In this document: positions 48,964 through 61,059 of the stretch, in pieces | How the letters are laid out: each line of letters begins with the position of its first letter | How positions within the stretch are numbered: position 1 is the stretch's first letter | Origin: Eretmocerus hayati | Taxonomy: Eukaryota > Arthropoda > Insecta > Hymenoptera > Aphelinidae | Assembly (NCBI GenBank): GCA_029851415.1 | Contig: CM056743.1 | Span: forward strand, 120,558,305-120,622,304 | DNA length: 64,000 bases | Direction of reading: 5' to 3' | The notes under the pieces: generated by a model | What the model was told of the DNA's origin: nothing | Seen by the model: the letters and a program-made list of their open reading frames with translations, nothing else | Database searches by the model: none | Made by a program: the position numbers and the translations under genes

Positions 48964-51900
48964 TGCCAAACACGTACAACCGACGTACTCTCGTCGCTAA
49001 ACCAAGAGAAAATTTATAATTTAACGAATGGAATGCTTTGCGATGCCTGGTGGATGCAGATTCGCGACGAAGATTTTTTAAAGCAGCGAGCGCATAAACT
49101 GTACTTTTACACGCATCTGCAGAAGTTCTCGATCGTGAAAAAATGCAGTTTCTGTGCTTTGCTACTCCAATCTAGTATATTTATCTTCTTGCATAAATGC
49201 TTTTTTCACAAAAGTGGAAAAATACATATCTGCAACACGATGAATTAAGGTGATCCGGTCACCGTGCACCGTGCACGCTGAAAGTTATTCGCACTTTTGT
49301 CCGATACTCTTGCGATTTGGACTAAACAAGGAGAAGACGAATACTTATTCTCATTCAACTTGAATTCGTCTTCTCGTCGGTTGGCTCAAATCGCAAGAAA
49401 ACTGGAGAAGAGTGCGGATAACTTATTGAGCGCAGAATATGATATAGGCACTTTGTAATTCGCATTTTCATCCAATTCTCTTGCGACTTGGGCGAAACGA
49501 CGAGACGACGAACTCGAGTTTGATGATAATAAACACTAGTCTTCACGTCGTTTCGCCCAAATCCAATTTCGCAAGAGGATTGGACCAAAGTGCGAATAAC
49601 TTTCAGCGTGCACGGTGACCGCATCGCCTTAATATACTATTTTGATTGCTAGAGGACTCGTAGGGTTCGCGACGAACTTTTCTACAGAGCCGGTACCAAT
49701 CTTCTTCGCTCTTGTATGATTTTCAGTCCAATCTCGTACCCTAACTTTTTTGTGATCTTTTCTGCTCAAATAACTCAGAATCATTTTTTTACTGAAGAAT
49801 TACTCTTTAACTCTTCATTACTGCATATGTTACTGATACTTACCTCATCAGACCAATTCATCAACACTGAACACATTTTGCAGTAAGGAGTGTGAAAAAT
49901 TTATTCAAGAACTCCACTATGACCAATCTTACTCTCGAAAGATCTTTCTTTTCCTCCATATCATTGAAAGAAGTCTGATTTTTCAAGAGTAGAGAATGGT
50001 CTTACTTCGAGAATTTTCTCGGCAGATGACGATGATTACGTGAAATTCGAGATTGCTGAGACTAAATGTCAAACAAAACTTCGCACCCCAAAGGGCTCGG
50101 TGGAAGCTTCCAATGTTCAGATCTCGTCGATGAATGAAAATGCATCATGCAATATTTCTAATATTAATGAAATGAGAAAAATGAATGTCATGACTGTGAA
50201 TCGTTACAAGTCCGTTTTAGCATTAGCTCAAGGTGAAGGGACTACATTTTTATAGAGATATTCCAGAAGTTAACAGGCTGATGATATGAACAAAATATGT
50301 ATATGTATGGAAATATTTATAATCATGACGTATGTGTAATTTATAAGAACATATACGCTAGATTATTTAGATACTATAGATATTTGATATATTTTTACGA
50401 TAATGCTTCCACTATAAGGCTCGCATAAAATGAGCATTCCTGCCTTGAAAGGAAGCAGAAGTTTCGTAGTGGCCTAATGTATGACTGTAAAGTCGAGTGT
50501 GCATTGCATGGAAAAACGAGACTGAAAATAATGCAACAACTAACAAATTTATTTTGACAGACAGACAAATGCACGTTTTGTGCCAGTGTTAAGAATACGA
50601 TTCTTACTTATCCGTTATTCTACATATCTACGTCTAAGATTTTATCATCTCATTCAACTTGTAGCTTTCACAGGCTTAAGTCATTTATTTACAGATCGCA
50701 TTCAAACATTTTCCAACTATCATAGCAATACATTTCTTCCAAGGATGAACTCGTACGTTAATGCCTCTCTGTAAGGCTCGTACATCCATTTGGATATTTT
50801 CGCAAACATGAATGAAGAGAGACTTACAGTCATAAAGGGAACTATGACAAATCCGGAACCCCAGTTTGATGAGAATCATTGCGATTAAATTACTACGGTA
50901 CTAAAAAGTTATCTTGCATTATAATATATTCCAAACCCAGTATTTTTGATGAGCTAGTGACTCTATTCAAGTGAATCAGATCTTGTATTTCCTTCTTTCG
51001 TGAACAAAGTGTACTTAACAAGTGTCATCGGATATTTTATTCTTAGAAACGTAGATAATAGTGTAATACAAGCTTTTTCTACCTTTTTTAAGGAAAAGGT
51101 ACATCTCATTCGTCGATCTTTCATTTTGAGTTCGTCCCGTCGTGAAGTACGTACTTCATAATTATAAAGTGATTCTTATACTTTATCCAATTGTCTGTAG
51201 CGTTAACTAGAAAAATAATGATGTCTAATCCTGTTTGAGCTTTTCGTAGGAATATTTCTTCCTAAATTGATCTCCTTTCACAACTGTCAATTTCGATTAT
51301 TATCGTCCGGCCGTGCCTAACATATGATCGGTTTCTCATTTGGCCTTGAACAAATTAAAACTCGGCGGAGAATGATTTTTGTACTCAAATTGTGGATTTC
51401 GATGATACTACGGGAGTATTCATAAATCATAGGAGACGTGAGAGTTCAATTATCTAGTGACAAAAAAGTACTACACACAACGTTTACTTAGTTAGTCCAA
51501 ACTTCAACATACTAAAACTTCCTACAAATCACAAACACAAGGTTTGCATTCGCGTAAACAATCGTTTTTTTCGTACTCCGGCACCGGAAGCATGCTTTCG
51601 TTGCCGCTGGGCTATCGCACAACTGTTGCTCTCGGCTCCGTCGCACGGAAAATTGTATACAGACTTTTGCCGTAGCATGCGGAGTCCTCTGGTCACATGG
51701 TTGTCAATCTCGGCTCCGCCTCGGATGACAATTTCCACCTGATCTGAGAAAACTTCCCATACTACTGCCTAGGTTAGTAACATACTATTCCAAATTCTAA
51801 ATAATTATATTCATAACAACAGCCATCTTGATCATCTTTTGCATATGTATTCTATTCAATCATCAGCACTTTGACATCATCTAGAAAGTTCCAAGTAATG

Positions 51901-54727
51901 TGTCGTGTCGTCGTACACGCATGCATTATTGTTGCCATTTATTGAGAGTGTGAAATTATGGATTATCTACGTTGAAACATACTAAATACACCAAGTGAGT
52001 TTTTCGAATTAATACGTAGAACTAAAGCTGGTATAAAGGGCCGGTATGGCTGGAAGCCTTGTGATGTAGTGGCTTAATTCATTTTTAATCCATAATTGAA
52101 TTATAATGCGATTTTTATATTCTGATTTGGCCTTCACTATTATCCAAAACTAAAATGAGAAAATACTGATATGCAGTTGAAATTGGGTTAGTATTTTGGG
52201 CATTACTGATTTGACGCGTAGAATTGAAAACAATCTTCTTCTTTGTCGAAAATGTATCTTTGTATCACGTAGTTGTTTCTATGCTTGTACAGAATTGATT
52301 ACGTGCTTGGATGGAATTTGATTCCATTTTTCTGAATCGTTCGGTCTTTGAAAGATTATAGTGTTCAGAATAGTATATTGTAAATATTGTGACTGTATCA
52401 GTTGAATTGCAATAAGTGTTTTGGAAAATTACTGAAATTCTATCTACACGAGAGTCGTACTGAGAAAAAAGTGCATTATAGATGAAGTAGAAATTAATAT
52501 TGCCTGTTGGAAAGTGATTATTCTACTTTTATATTTTTATAAAATAGCTTTAAGCTTCATCAAGTAATTCCATTCACTGCAATCTACAATACTGTTGTCC
52601 CATTCTTCCCTTGCAAGCCTTAGATAATATAAATATGGAAGCATGTCAAGCATGAATTGGGAAGAGTTACTTTTCTATCATCTGTATGTTAGAAAAGATA
52701 TTCCACGAGCTCGAACGAAGCTGATTTGAAACGATGGAACTGTTGGTGAGCACCAAAAGTTGGTGCTGTGTCTCGAGTTGGGTTATTGGTTATGGATGAT
52801 AATCCATCTTCGTGATTTATGTTTCATTCAAGATTTCCCAATGTTGTCAATATTGGGCTAATGATTTTCCAGACGTTAGATCAGACGAGAAATTTTGGTG
52901 AATTTCGGAGAGATTGGTGGTTTTATATACTGTGCGTTTGATGACATTTACATCGTGTATACCAATTCATGAACAAGTGTTCCGACAATTTTAGTACAGG
53001 TTTCCTCGAAACTGAATTTCAAACTCAATCAAGAACGAGCAGTAGTCAACTTCGAAAAATTGCAGTGTCTTTTGTAACTTCTTCATTTTATCTAGCGAGC
53101 AATTGTGAATGAAAATTTCAGAGTGTTAAGTTTTCTCGAATACTCGTGAAACTTGCTCCAACGAGCCCAGTGACTCTTGGGAATATTTTTATAGCTACAC
53201 AAAGAAAGATGAACATCTTTACGACTATGACGTTGAGATCTTTGTCAAGAAGGAAAAAAATCAAATAATATCCACTGTAGTATTGTAATAGAAATGTAAT
53301 TTTACACAAAAAAGATGGACAATATCTTTGAAAAATAAACTTTTTATAAATAATTTAATCATCTTCATCAAACTCAACACCTTCTTTAATAAATATATCG
53401 AAATGTTCGCAGCATCAAGGATTCACCTCTCAGTTGTAATTTTGTTGACGCGAATGGGCCCATCCCATGGCTTGCAAGAAGAAACCAAGTACCCCAAAAA
53501 ATGTGTACCTACACCTAGAAGTATTTCATCCCTACATTCTTCTTTTGGAATGAAAAATAAGATTTGCGTAAACTAATTGAACTGACCTCCTAACATCCCG
53601 ACATTACACTCCATTTCGTGGAGTCTCAGTGTATTTTCATAAAAAGCAAGCTCAACTCATGTTTCATTTGGCAAATTTCTGATCACCAAGCTACATTGTA
53701 GATCTATGAGTTTCCCTGACTCTCAATTTTGTTCATATCATACAATATTATATGGATCTGTTTTCGATTTTAGGACTCTAATTAATATTACGATCTTCGA
53801 TCATAAGAATCGAAAAAACGAAGAACCATTGTTTTTGATGAAGCATTATTCCTTTGGTAATCAGATACAAACACAAAAATTTTCGTTGGTAACGCAGCTA
53901 TAGGCTGTGCATTCCCTTACAAAATATCTCCGCCTTAAGATCTCGATCAAATGTTTTGAAAATATCTGATGTAATCTAAGTAAGGACACAACACAATATC
54001 CTCAACAGACTTTTATGGTGTCGAGTGCTTGTGTGCGGCTCCGTTTGCTACGAGTCGATTTGACGGTCTTTTTCAACGCCTTTATATTTCTGCTAAAGCT
54101 TGTATTATGGGTAATCTATCAGCCAGCTATAGTTGTGCTGTAGCAAAGTCAAGGTCGGACGCAGTTTTTTTTAAATCGATTAGTCTTGACCACGGTCTTG
54201 TCTTGACTCGCTGATTACAATTATCTAATTTTGAGTCCGGAAATCGTGTCTACTTTATTTTATTAACAATAGGTATACTGCGAAAATGGTTTTGTACGTC
54301 GAGAAGTTTTGGCTGGAGGATACAATTTTCCAGACAAAAAATGTTACATATTTGCTAATCATACCTTTCATGATACCTTGTATGGGGTTTCCGCGAAACT
54401 TTCAAGTTTTGTGTAACTCCAGTGATCTACGGTTATTCTGAGCTGTTGGTACATAAGAAAAAGTGGCATGATATAAGTATCTGCCATTGTCCAACAAGAC
54501 GTACTTTATTCACTTTGTCTGATAAGCGTTATGGTTTGTCAACAGCAGACCGCAAACACTGATCTTTCAGTGTTTTGCAGGCAAACTTTAAGTTTTTTTC
54601 AGATTTGATAGTGCTGTACCAAAAATACCTAACCCTCAAAAATTCTGATGAAATTATGTATTCATCTACTATAATTATATTTTCTTCATTTCGCAGAAAC
54701 TCAATTAGTTGAAAGTTTCGCGGAAAC
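48964..54727 (+). other. Hr39 3' flank / probable 3' UTR region and intergenic DNA
   Basis: After the Hr39 stop there is no further recognised coding sequence up to about 54.7 kb. The first part is probably 3' UTR. The polyadenylation site cannot be fixed because many AT-rich signal-like hexamers occur. A TTAA-flanked element is inserted at 49249-49628. A small hairpin, GCAAACACTGATC / TCAGTGTTTTGC, lies at about 54554-54580. Open frames (50040-50255, 53328-53576, 53706-53903) show no family. Confidence 0.45.
49249..49628. mobile_element. TTAA-flanked MITE (piggyBac-type target site)
   Basis: 380 bp between TTAA at 49245-49248 and TTAA at 49629-49632. Left end GGTGATCCGGTCACCGTGCA; right end TGCACGGTGACCGCATCGCC. 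Both are followed inward by GCTGAAAGTTATTCGCAC or its complement. Internal blocks (CTTGCGATTTGG, CAAATCGCAAGA, CTTGCGACTTGGGCGAAACG, CGTTTCGCCCAAATC) make nested inverted repeats. It sits ~290 bp after the Hr39 stop. Related to 37955-38335. Confidence 0.85.
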
Positions 54728-55165
54728 TATATGATACGTGCAATGGAATGTTGAAGTGCAGATTTGCCGTCGCAAAAAGCGAGTTTGTTTTTAACAATTC
54801 CGTATAACTCTGGATTGTAAATTGAATGCTTGAAAATGAATACGCCACTCGGTGCTTCGTGTTATTTCGAGTGTGAAAAATGATTCTAGGCATTCTTCTC
54901 TAAATCCATTATTTCTTGAACTGTCGACTAATCGCGCCGACGCGAATGCTCCGATTGATCCTGTCCAAGTAGAATTAACGAATTTAGAGAAAAATGCCTT
55001 GATTCATATTCATTAGAGGTAACATGAGTGACCGGGTGGCATATTTCCTTTTGAGAATTCAATTTAAAACCCGAAGTTACACCGAGTTGTTTTAAACAAA
55101 CTCGCTTTTGACAATGAAAAATTTAAATTTCAACAATCCATTATCGCACGAATCATGTAAACAAT
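54728..55165. mobile_element. Foldback element, ~440 bp
   Basis: The arms (about 54735-54910 and 54975-55160) pair through AAAAAGCGAGTTTGTTT / AAACAAACTCGCTTTTG, TGTAAATTGAATGCTTGAAA / TTGAGAATTCAATTTAAAA, ACGCCACTCGGT / ACCGGGTGGCA and GGCATTCTTCTCTAAAT / ATTTAGAGAAAAATGCC. Divergence is clearly higher than in 15701-17493, so it is probably older. Confidence 0.75.
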
Positions 55166-56117
55166 GTCAAATGCAACATTTTTTGTTCGAGAAGTTTTCC
55201 TCTCTGACAAAAAACTTCTTAACTCATGCGCAAAATACCATAAATTTTGCAGTATCCTGTCGATAAAAAAATATGGACACGCTGGGCCGAAATATTAGAT
55301 ATTCCCGTCAAAAACGAATCGAGCAAAAACTTGCGTGCCGACAGCAGCGCTCGTCTCGTGATCATCCGGTCTCATACTTTGAATGGCTCACAACTGATAT
55401 TCTATCTTAATCAAGTCTTTTATAATCACTTCATGAAAATGAGTAGCTGTGCTGAGAGAATTTTAGACTCTTATATTTTATCAACGTCTCAAATTCTTGA
55501 AATGAGCGGAAACGGTCGCACACCGCATGCACGGCACAGATGACTGCAGAGTTCAGGTATTTATACGGGCTTATTATCAGGTATATTCTATTCTACTCTC
55601 ATTCTGGAAAAGGGTTGGTACTGTTATGTGGGACCTAAGTATGCTAAACCAACAACAAAATCTATCCCAAAATCTGCGCGCCTCTCCGTTCTAAATTGTG
55701 CATTTTCAAATGAATTAATTCCTCGTGTCGCTTCGGCAAGCGCCGGTTCGACTCGGCAAGCCTCGGTTGTGTCAGTTGAAGCAGACGTTTTTTTATAACA
55801 GATCTGTATAACACTGTATAACACGTCTGCTGGCTGGAGGCTCGAGGGACTATTTATTTTTTCAATCATGGAATCAACGAGAGGGGTAAGATCACGCCAA
55901 AAAATTCTATAAAATGGATGAATAATCTCCTAAATGTTTTCGTGACACGTCACATCAAATGATACGTTAATTGATATGGTGAGATCCGAGGTGAGATCAA
56001 CCAACTGACCAAAACTGCATTATATTTCGAGGTCTTTTTGTTAGTTCTAGTCTTTGTTTAAAAAGCTAAGTATGAGAATTGATGATATTCTAATAAAATG
56101 ATGGTTCTCATCAACAG
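55166..56117 (+). other. Region upstream of the HAUS1-like exon; first exons not resolved
   Basis: A possible first exon starts at ATG 55868 and reads only MESTRG before donor GGG|GTAAGA at 55885, which joins the 56118 exon in phase. A 98-codon open frame at 55247-55543 has no recognised domain and was not joined. Confidence 0.35.
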
Positions 56118-56885
56118 GTCACCAGTAACTCCAGTATTTCTTCAATAGGATACGATTTCAATCCTAGTTTTGAAGATTCTGTACCAGCAGCTAAAGCAAT
56201 CTCTATGCAAAAACTTTTGATAGAAGCAGCCTCTCAAACAAATGCAGAAAATCTAACTCTAGGAAATGAAATATCAGAACTCTTAAGTATACTCAAATTT
56301 GACACAAAGTCCTTACCAATTGACATCAAGGAAGGAATAGAGAAAATCAAAGCTATCCTAAAATCAGAGAGCCTACCAACAGTAGATGAAATGGCTCTTG
56401 AGTTATGTTTGGAAAATAAGAAAGTTGAAAATCAAAAGCGAGAACGAGAGGAAAAAATTCTAAAAGCAAAGTATAGCTCATCTTATAGTAGATGTGATAT
56501 CACTAGAAATAAATTGTCTCAGATTCAGAACGAAGTGGAGCAAATTGAAGATACACTACAAGGGAAAATTTCAAATGATGAGAATGGTGAAATGAATCGA
56601 CTTCTTTTGTCTGACAAACTCCAAGGCTACAGAGAGAATATCAAGAAACTAGAGCAAGAATTGGATGGAATGAACTATCAAGATATAGGTGTAGATAAAA
56701 TATTTCAGAAGAAATCACTCCTGATGGATAAGATGAATGAACTCAGTCTTTTGGATTCTGATTTAGACAGGTACAAAGGTTTGCCTCCTAATTTACTTCA
56801 GGCAAAAAAATATTTAGAATGCAAACAAAAGGAATTGGAAGGAATTGAGGCTTTGATTTCTGACAAAATCAATGCTGTAAATTAG
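56118..56885 (+). CDS. HAUS1: HAUS1-like augmin subunit, terminal exon
   Basis: HAUS1 belongs to the augmin complex, which recruits gamma-tubulin ring complexes to existing spindle microtubules to nucleate branches. The exon follows acceptor CTCATCAACAG at 56117 and codes for about 255 residues ending at TAG. Nearly the whole exon is predicted coiled coil (heptads rich in Leu, Glu, Lys). The C-terminal ~50 residues (LDRYKGLPPNLLQAKKYLE, then KELEGIEALI) follow the pattern of the animal HAUS1 tail (K.LE.Y..L.PN..LA..KI.EAK.EL..IE). The N-terminal WL..F...P-type start of HAUS1 was not found, so the 5' end is incomplete; an MESTRG start at 55868 is in phase. Tail to tail with PRCC, 440 bp apart. 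Another coiled-coil protein cannot be excluded. Confidence 0.65.
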   Translation, partial: VTSNSSISSIGYDFNPSFEDSVPAAKAISMQKLLIEAASQTNAENLTLGNEISELLSILKFDTKSLPIDIKEGIEKIKAILKSESLPTVDEMALELCLENKKVENQKREREEKILKAKYSSSYSRCDITRNKLSQIQNEVEQIEDTLQGKISNDENGEMNRLLLSDKLQGYRENIKKLEQELDGMNYQDIGVDKIFQKKSLLMDKMNELSLLDSDLDRYKGLPPNLLQAKKYLECKQKELEGIEALISDKINAVN

Positions 56886-57325
56886 AGTTTTTCCAGCATT
56901 CTTGAATTTTATTCGTAGCAAGTGTAACATGTAAATAATCCTTACAAACTGATCATGACAAAAATATTTTTGATAAATTTTTACATCAATATATATCAAT
57001 ACTTGAAGATATTCATTCATTTCTATGTACATTATTGATTGATGAATTACTTTCAAGTCTAAAGACTGTCCTAACTCCCAAACATTCATCATTATTAAGT
57101 TCATATCCCTAGTCTCATGTAAAAAGTTTAATAATAAATTCATTCCTCTATCTCTGAGTAACTATGATCTCCAATCAATTTCTGAAATGGTGCCTATCAC
57201 TGTTTTTGGCTCTACTACTTGCTTGATAGTGGAACAAACTTGTAATTTGTATCAACGTGCATTAGGAAAAAAGCCAACTAAATCCAAACATTTTTGAGAC
57301 ACTTGAAGTTCAAACATAGAGAATG
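56886..57325. other. 3' UTR space between convergent HAUS1-like and PRCC genes
   Basis: 440 bp, AT-rich. AATAAATTC at about 57130 could serve the plus-strand gene. No gene seen. Confidence 0.5.
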
Positions 57326-58192
57326 CTAAAAACCATATTTAGATCGAGTTTGTTGTCGACTGGCTTTATTCTGTGCCCACTGATTCTTCAATTCATGTTC
57401 CATGGCCTTAGCTTGATGAGCCAAGTAAGTAATTTGGTGCTTCTTTTTTGATGTTCCACTGGGACCAGCTCCCATAGAAATTGGTCTATGAATAGGATCT
57501 TCTGTTAATGCTTTGACTAGCCAATCTCTTTCATCTGGTTTCATGTCCTCACCACTGATTTCAACAATATCCACATTGCTGAACTCCTCTCTCCGTTTGA
57601 CTCCCCTTTTACCGCATAGGTACTCTATGGCTTTTTCATCGAAGGCTATATTTCCATCTTGGTCTACATGATATTCCTGTTCTGGTACAGGTAGCTTTGG
57701 ACCAATATCAGACTTATTCTTCTGTAGTATTTCCTCTCTTGGAAGATTCATTACATTACTAACTAGTGTTTTATGCTGTTCCTCCTTGGATGAAACTTCT
57801 ATTTCGGGCTGATCATTAGCCACAGAAGACAATGTAGCAGCTTTCCTGATTAAAGGTGTAGCTGTGATGTCTTGCAGTTCTTCATTACTCAAAGGTTTAA
57901 TAAGTGCCTCCGGTACTTTGATAGGTTTAGTTAGAGAGAAGAAGTCAATACTGGAGGATAACTCTTCTTCATCATCCTCTGAATCTGAGTGGTGTTTTGC
58001 TGTGGGTTTGAGGACCCCAGGGTTCGGCTTCAGAGAAATTACGGTGTGTGGTGTGGGTTTTTTTAGTGGAATGGTTGGAGGTTTAGGTTCCTCAGGTTTC
58101 TTAGTTAGTACATGAGGTACCATTGAAGTTATCTTGGGTGTCGTAACTCCACTTTTTGCTGGGGGGAGTAGACTTAATAACGCACATGAACC
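57326..58192 (-). CDS. PRCC: PRCC coding exon 3
   Basis: Preceded on the minus strand by acceptor GCAAATTTCAG. Holds the LLSLLPPAKS block and the diagnostic C-terminal region, stop at 57326-57328. Confidence 0.88.
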   Translation of the reverse strand, partial: GSCALLSLLPPAKSGVTTPKITSMVPHVLTKKPEEPKPPTIPLKKPTPHTVISLKPNPGVLKPTAKHHSDSEDDEEELSSSIDFFSLTKPIKVPEALIKPLSNEELQDITATPLIRKAATLSSVANDQPEIEVSSKEEQHKTLVSNVMNLPREEILQKNKSDIGPKLPVPEQEYHVDQDGNIAFDEKAIEYLCGKRGVKRREEFSNVDIVEISGEDMKPDERDWLVKALTEDPIHRPISMGAGPSGTSKKKHQITYLAHQAKAMEHELKNQWAQNKASRQQTRSKYGF

Positions 58193-60425
58193 CTGAAATT
58201 TGCAAAAATGTGAAGTTAAAAGTAACTCAGAGTTTGAAAGTCAAACCAAGATACTATGTGATTGAGGCCTTGCTAAAACAATCAATTGAATCATTAAATA
58301 GACAGAAAATCCATGATTGTAGAAAAGTTTCCCTGAATCTGATGGATAAAGCTGAAAAATGGTTTTAGAAAGTGTAAAAAACTAATGATTGTAATGCTAT
58401 TTGTATATCATGTTTCAAATCGATTGCTTTTGAAGAGCTGACTTTAAAAAAAGAGATAGATGGTTGACTTTTCTGATGAATATAATTGGAAAAGCAGTTT
58501 CAATTCTTGGAATGAATAGCTATCAGACTTAGTGAGACATAGTGGCGGAATAGAAAAACTCCTTTATCAAAAGTTGTGTCCTCTTCTAACAAGCAGAAGA
58601 AGATATGTATATGTATTGTTATGAGTAGGAAACTGGGCAAACAACCACATGGTAGACAGATGCTTGAAGTGCTGTGATACGTTTTCAAATTCACAACTCA
58701 AAAGTTTTGATTGTTGAGAAGTCGCAGAGAAATAAATTTCAACTCTGTTTACCCTCATCAGTTTCATCATATCTTACAACTTGAATAAATCAGCTCAAAG
58801 ACTGATGATTGTCAAAACTAACTCGTGAATCACATTTTAACCCTTAGTTACCCATGTGAGATTTACTAACACTCCAACCCACGTGGTAGCCAAATGGCAC
58901 ACATCACAAAAATTGCTATATTTCCGCGATTTTCTCGTGGAAAATCCTGGTTAAAAATTACTTCCATGTACTTCAAACATTTCAGAATGAATATAAATTC
59001 CCTAACTTAGATAATTGGAAACCACATATTTTCTCTAAAAATTCAAGAAAATGTCATCTTTTTGTCTTTTCTCTGGGTTACGCCGATGGAAAATTTTCCA
59101 AATTCCAAAAAAAATATATCAATTGTGGCTAAAATCGTCAAGGTGATGATTTTAATATCACGAATAGACTTCAAAGAAACTATTGGCACTTTGTTTGAAT
59201 GAATATTCTTCAAAATGGAAATTTTGAGTTTTGTCGGTGATGGATTTTGAGTACTCATTTTGAGGATATTTTAGAAAAAATTTTTTTTTCAAATTCTGTG
59301 ATTGGTCCATTTGAAAGGTAATATTGAATTATGAAATTACGTGTAGACTCCAGGACCCCAAAACATGAGTCCCGACTTGGAGATGAGATTGAAATTTCGC
59401 GTCCTGGTGCCAAACGTCTACCATGTGGGTAATTAAGGGTTAAACGTGGTTATTTTGAAATACATCTATATCCGCTTGACATAGAGCAACCAAAATTTTC
59501 TTTGCAATGTGTTTCTGTGTACTCAGAGGATTATTTTCTGACAAGAATCAAATTTGCATTCAGTGCCGTTTTCAAAAGTTGATAGTAGGTGATTTTTAAA
59601 ACGTTTTTCAATTACCACAATTCCTTTATAACTAAAAAAGAAAACTTTTTTGGTTAAATGTATCTTTTACGACTTATATTAGAGGAATCACGACGGAAAA
59701 ATATGAATAATATCAGCACAGACTTCTTCAAGAAACGGCCCAGAATGCCATTTTGATAATCCTGTGTGTGCATATTAACACTGCACAGGAACTTAGGGGG
59801 CTCTATGCAGACTGGGTAGAGATGCAGTTCAAGATCACTGTACAAAATAAATCATTGTCTAAGTTCATGAAGCAAATATCTATCTAATATATTGATTACC
59901 TGTGCAGGTGTCCTCTTGACTTTGTTTTGTGGGCTGTCATCCTCATCATCCTTAAACTGAAAAAATATCATGATTACATCTGTGTCACAATTCAAAAATT
60001 GTCAGTGTAGAATGACTTGAAAAATTAGCGACTGCCTGGATTACCTCGGATAAAGATGGAATGAATATCTTTACTGGACCTTTGGTCTTCTTTGGAGGTG
60101 CTGGTATGGAGTCTCCATAATCAATTTTCTTCGGTAGTGGCAGTTTATCTGCTTCTTCTATCTCTTTGTCGCTCACCAGAAGTTTCTTTGGTTTTGGAAC
60201 GATATCAAAATTGATAGTGGCTGGTATTGCATCACTAACTTCACCATCACTCTCATCACTTATATCAAAATTGACTTCAGCTCCCTTGTCAGGTTCCTGC
60301 ACTTCACTTGATTTACTAGTACCAGGATAAGGCGTTGGCTCTGGGATTACATCTGTTCTTGGCTGCTGTTCAGTTTCTTCCTCATTTTCACTGTCCTCAC
60401 TACTTTCGTAAGCTACAAGACTCAT
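57326..60425 (-). CDS. PRCC: PRCC-like protein, three exons
   Basis: PRCC is a nuclear protein linked to pre-mRNA splicing and, in people, known from a renal carcinoma gene fusion. Exons on the minus strand: 60425-60045, 59956-59900, 58192-57326, joined in phase 0, giving 434 codons (human ~491). Exon 1 carries an acidic SSEDSENEEE start and proline/glutamate-rich disorder. Exon 3 opens with GSCALLSLLPPAKS, like the GSGLLALLPQPK block of PRCC. The C-terminus is the diagnostic conserved region: DMKPDERDWLVKALTEDP, then KKKHQITYLAHQAKAMEHEL and KASRQQTRSKYGF. Most of the middle is low complexity. A TTAA-flanked element lies in intron 2. Start ATG at 60425 is the first in frame, with stops upstream not checked by search. 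The 5' end faces a CG-rich stretch at 60690-60860. Confidence 0.92.
58841..59439. mobile_element. TTAA-flanked MITE in PRCC intron 2
   Basis: 599 bp between TTAA at 58837-58840 and TTAA at 59440-59443. Ends CCCTTAGTTACCCATGTGAG and CCATGTGGGTAATTAAGGG are inverted, with an inner pair CCACGTGGTAG / CTACCATGTGG near the ends. The interior is AT-rich and non-coding. The target site and CCCTTA ends suggest mobilisation by a piggyBac-type transposase. Confidence 0.8.
59900..59956 (-). CDS. PRCC: PRCC coding exon 2 (57 nt)
   Basis: Acceptor TTTTTTCAG and donor CACAG|GTAATC on the minus strand. Encodes FKDDEDDSPQNKVKRTPAQ, a 19-codon acidic/basic microexon-like piece that keeps frame. Confidence 0.85.
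60045..60425 (-). CDS. PRCC: PRCC coding exon 1
   Basis: Starts MSLVAYESSEDSENEEE and ends KIFIPSLSE at donor GAG|GTAATC, phase 0. The MSLVAYxSSEDSE start is characteristic of PRCC orthologues. Confidence 0.9.
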
Positions 60426-61059
60426 TTTGATGAGAATTGGATTATGAAATAATTTAGAGATGACATCCGGAAGTCAATTACAAAATGTGAATGCTGTTCA
60501 CACAGTCTTAGCAGGTTTTACCAATATAGGTTCATTTTTATCGACTTTTTGACCACTAATCAACCCAAATCCCAGAATGCTCTATAATGCATGTTCTTGA
60601 CTATGACTACTATGTAAAGTCTGTAAATGTGATGACCTATCAATATCTATTCTACTTCCATATCAACCTCAATCAACCTAAACATCTAACGACATGGGTG
60701 ACCCGCGTCCATAGACCACCATAGACATAGAAGGAGTAGACTGCGAGCAGTGTTCCTATCTCGTCCAGGTAAAACTTTTTGGCGGAGAGCGTGCGCAGTT
60801 GCGCGAGTCGCTCATTGGCTCTCTATAAGCGCGCTGTTCAAAGGCCGCGCTAGCGTGAGTCGCCTATACGGAGGCTCGCCGACTTTTAACTGTGATTTCT
60901 AGGACTTAAAAAACGTTATAAAAATAATGCAAAACATCATTATCGATGTATTTTTTCACGCAGATCACGAATTCGTCGACTATTTTTGTGTACGGATCGA
61001 TGTACGCCCGCAAATTGCGAATTTTGGGGAAGAATACATTATAAATTAAATTTATAAAG
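60426..61059. other. 5' flank of PRCC; CG-rich patch
   Basis: 60690-60870 is more GC-rich than its surroundings and may be the PRCC promoter. No TATA box was assigned. No gene seen. Confidence 0.4.

Noticed and set aside
55247..55543. 98-codon open frame near the HAUS1-like gene
   Set aside because: No known domain and does not align to the HAUS1 N-terminus.
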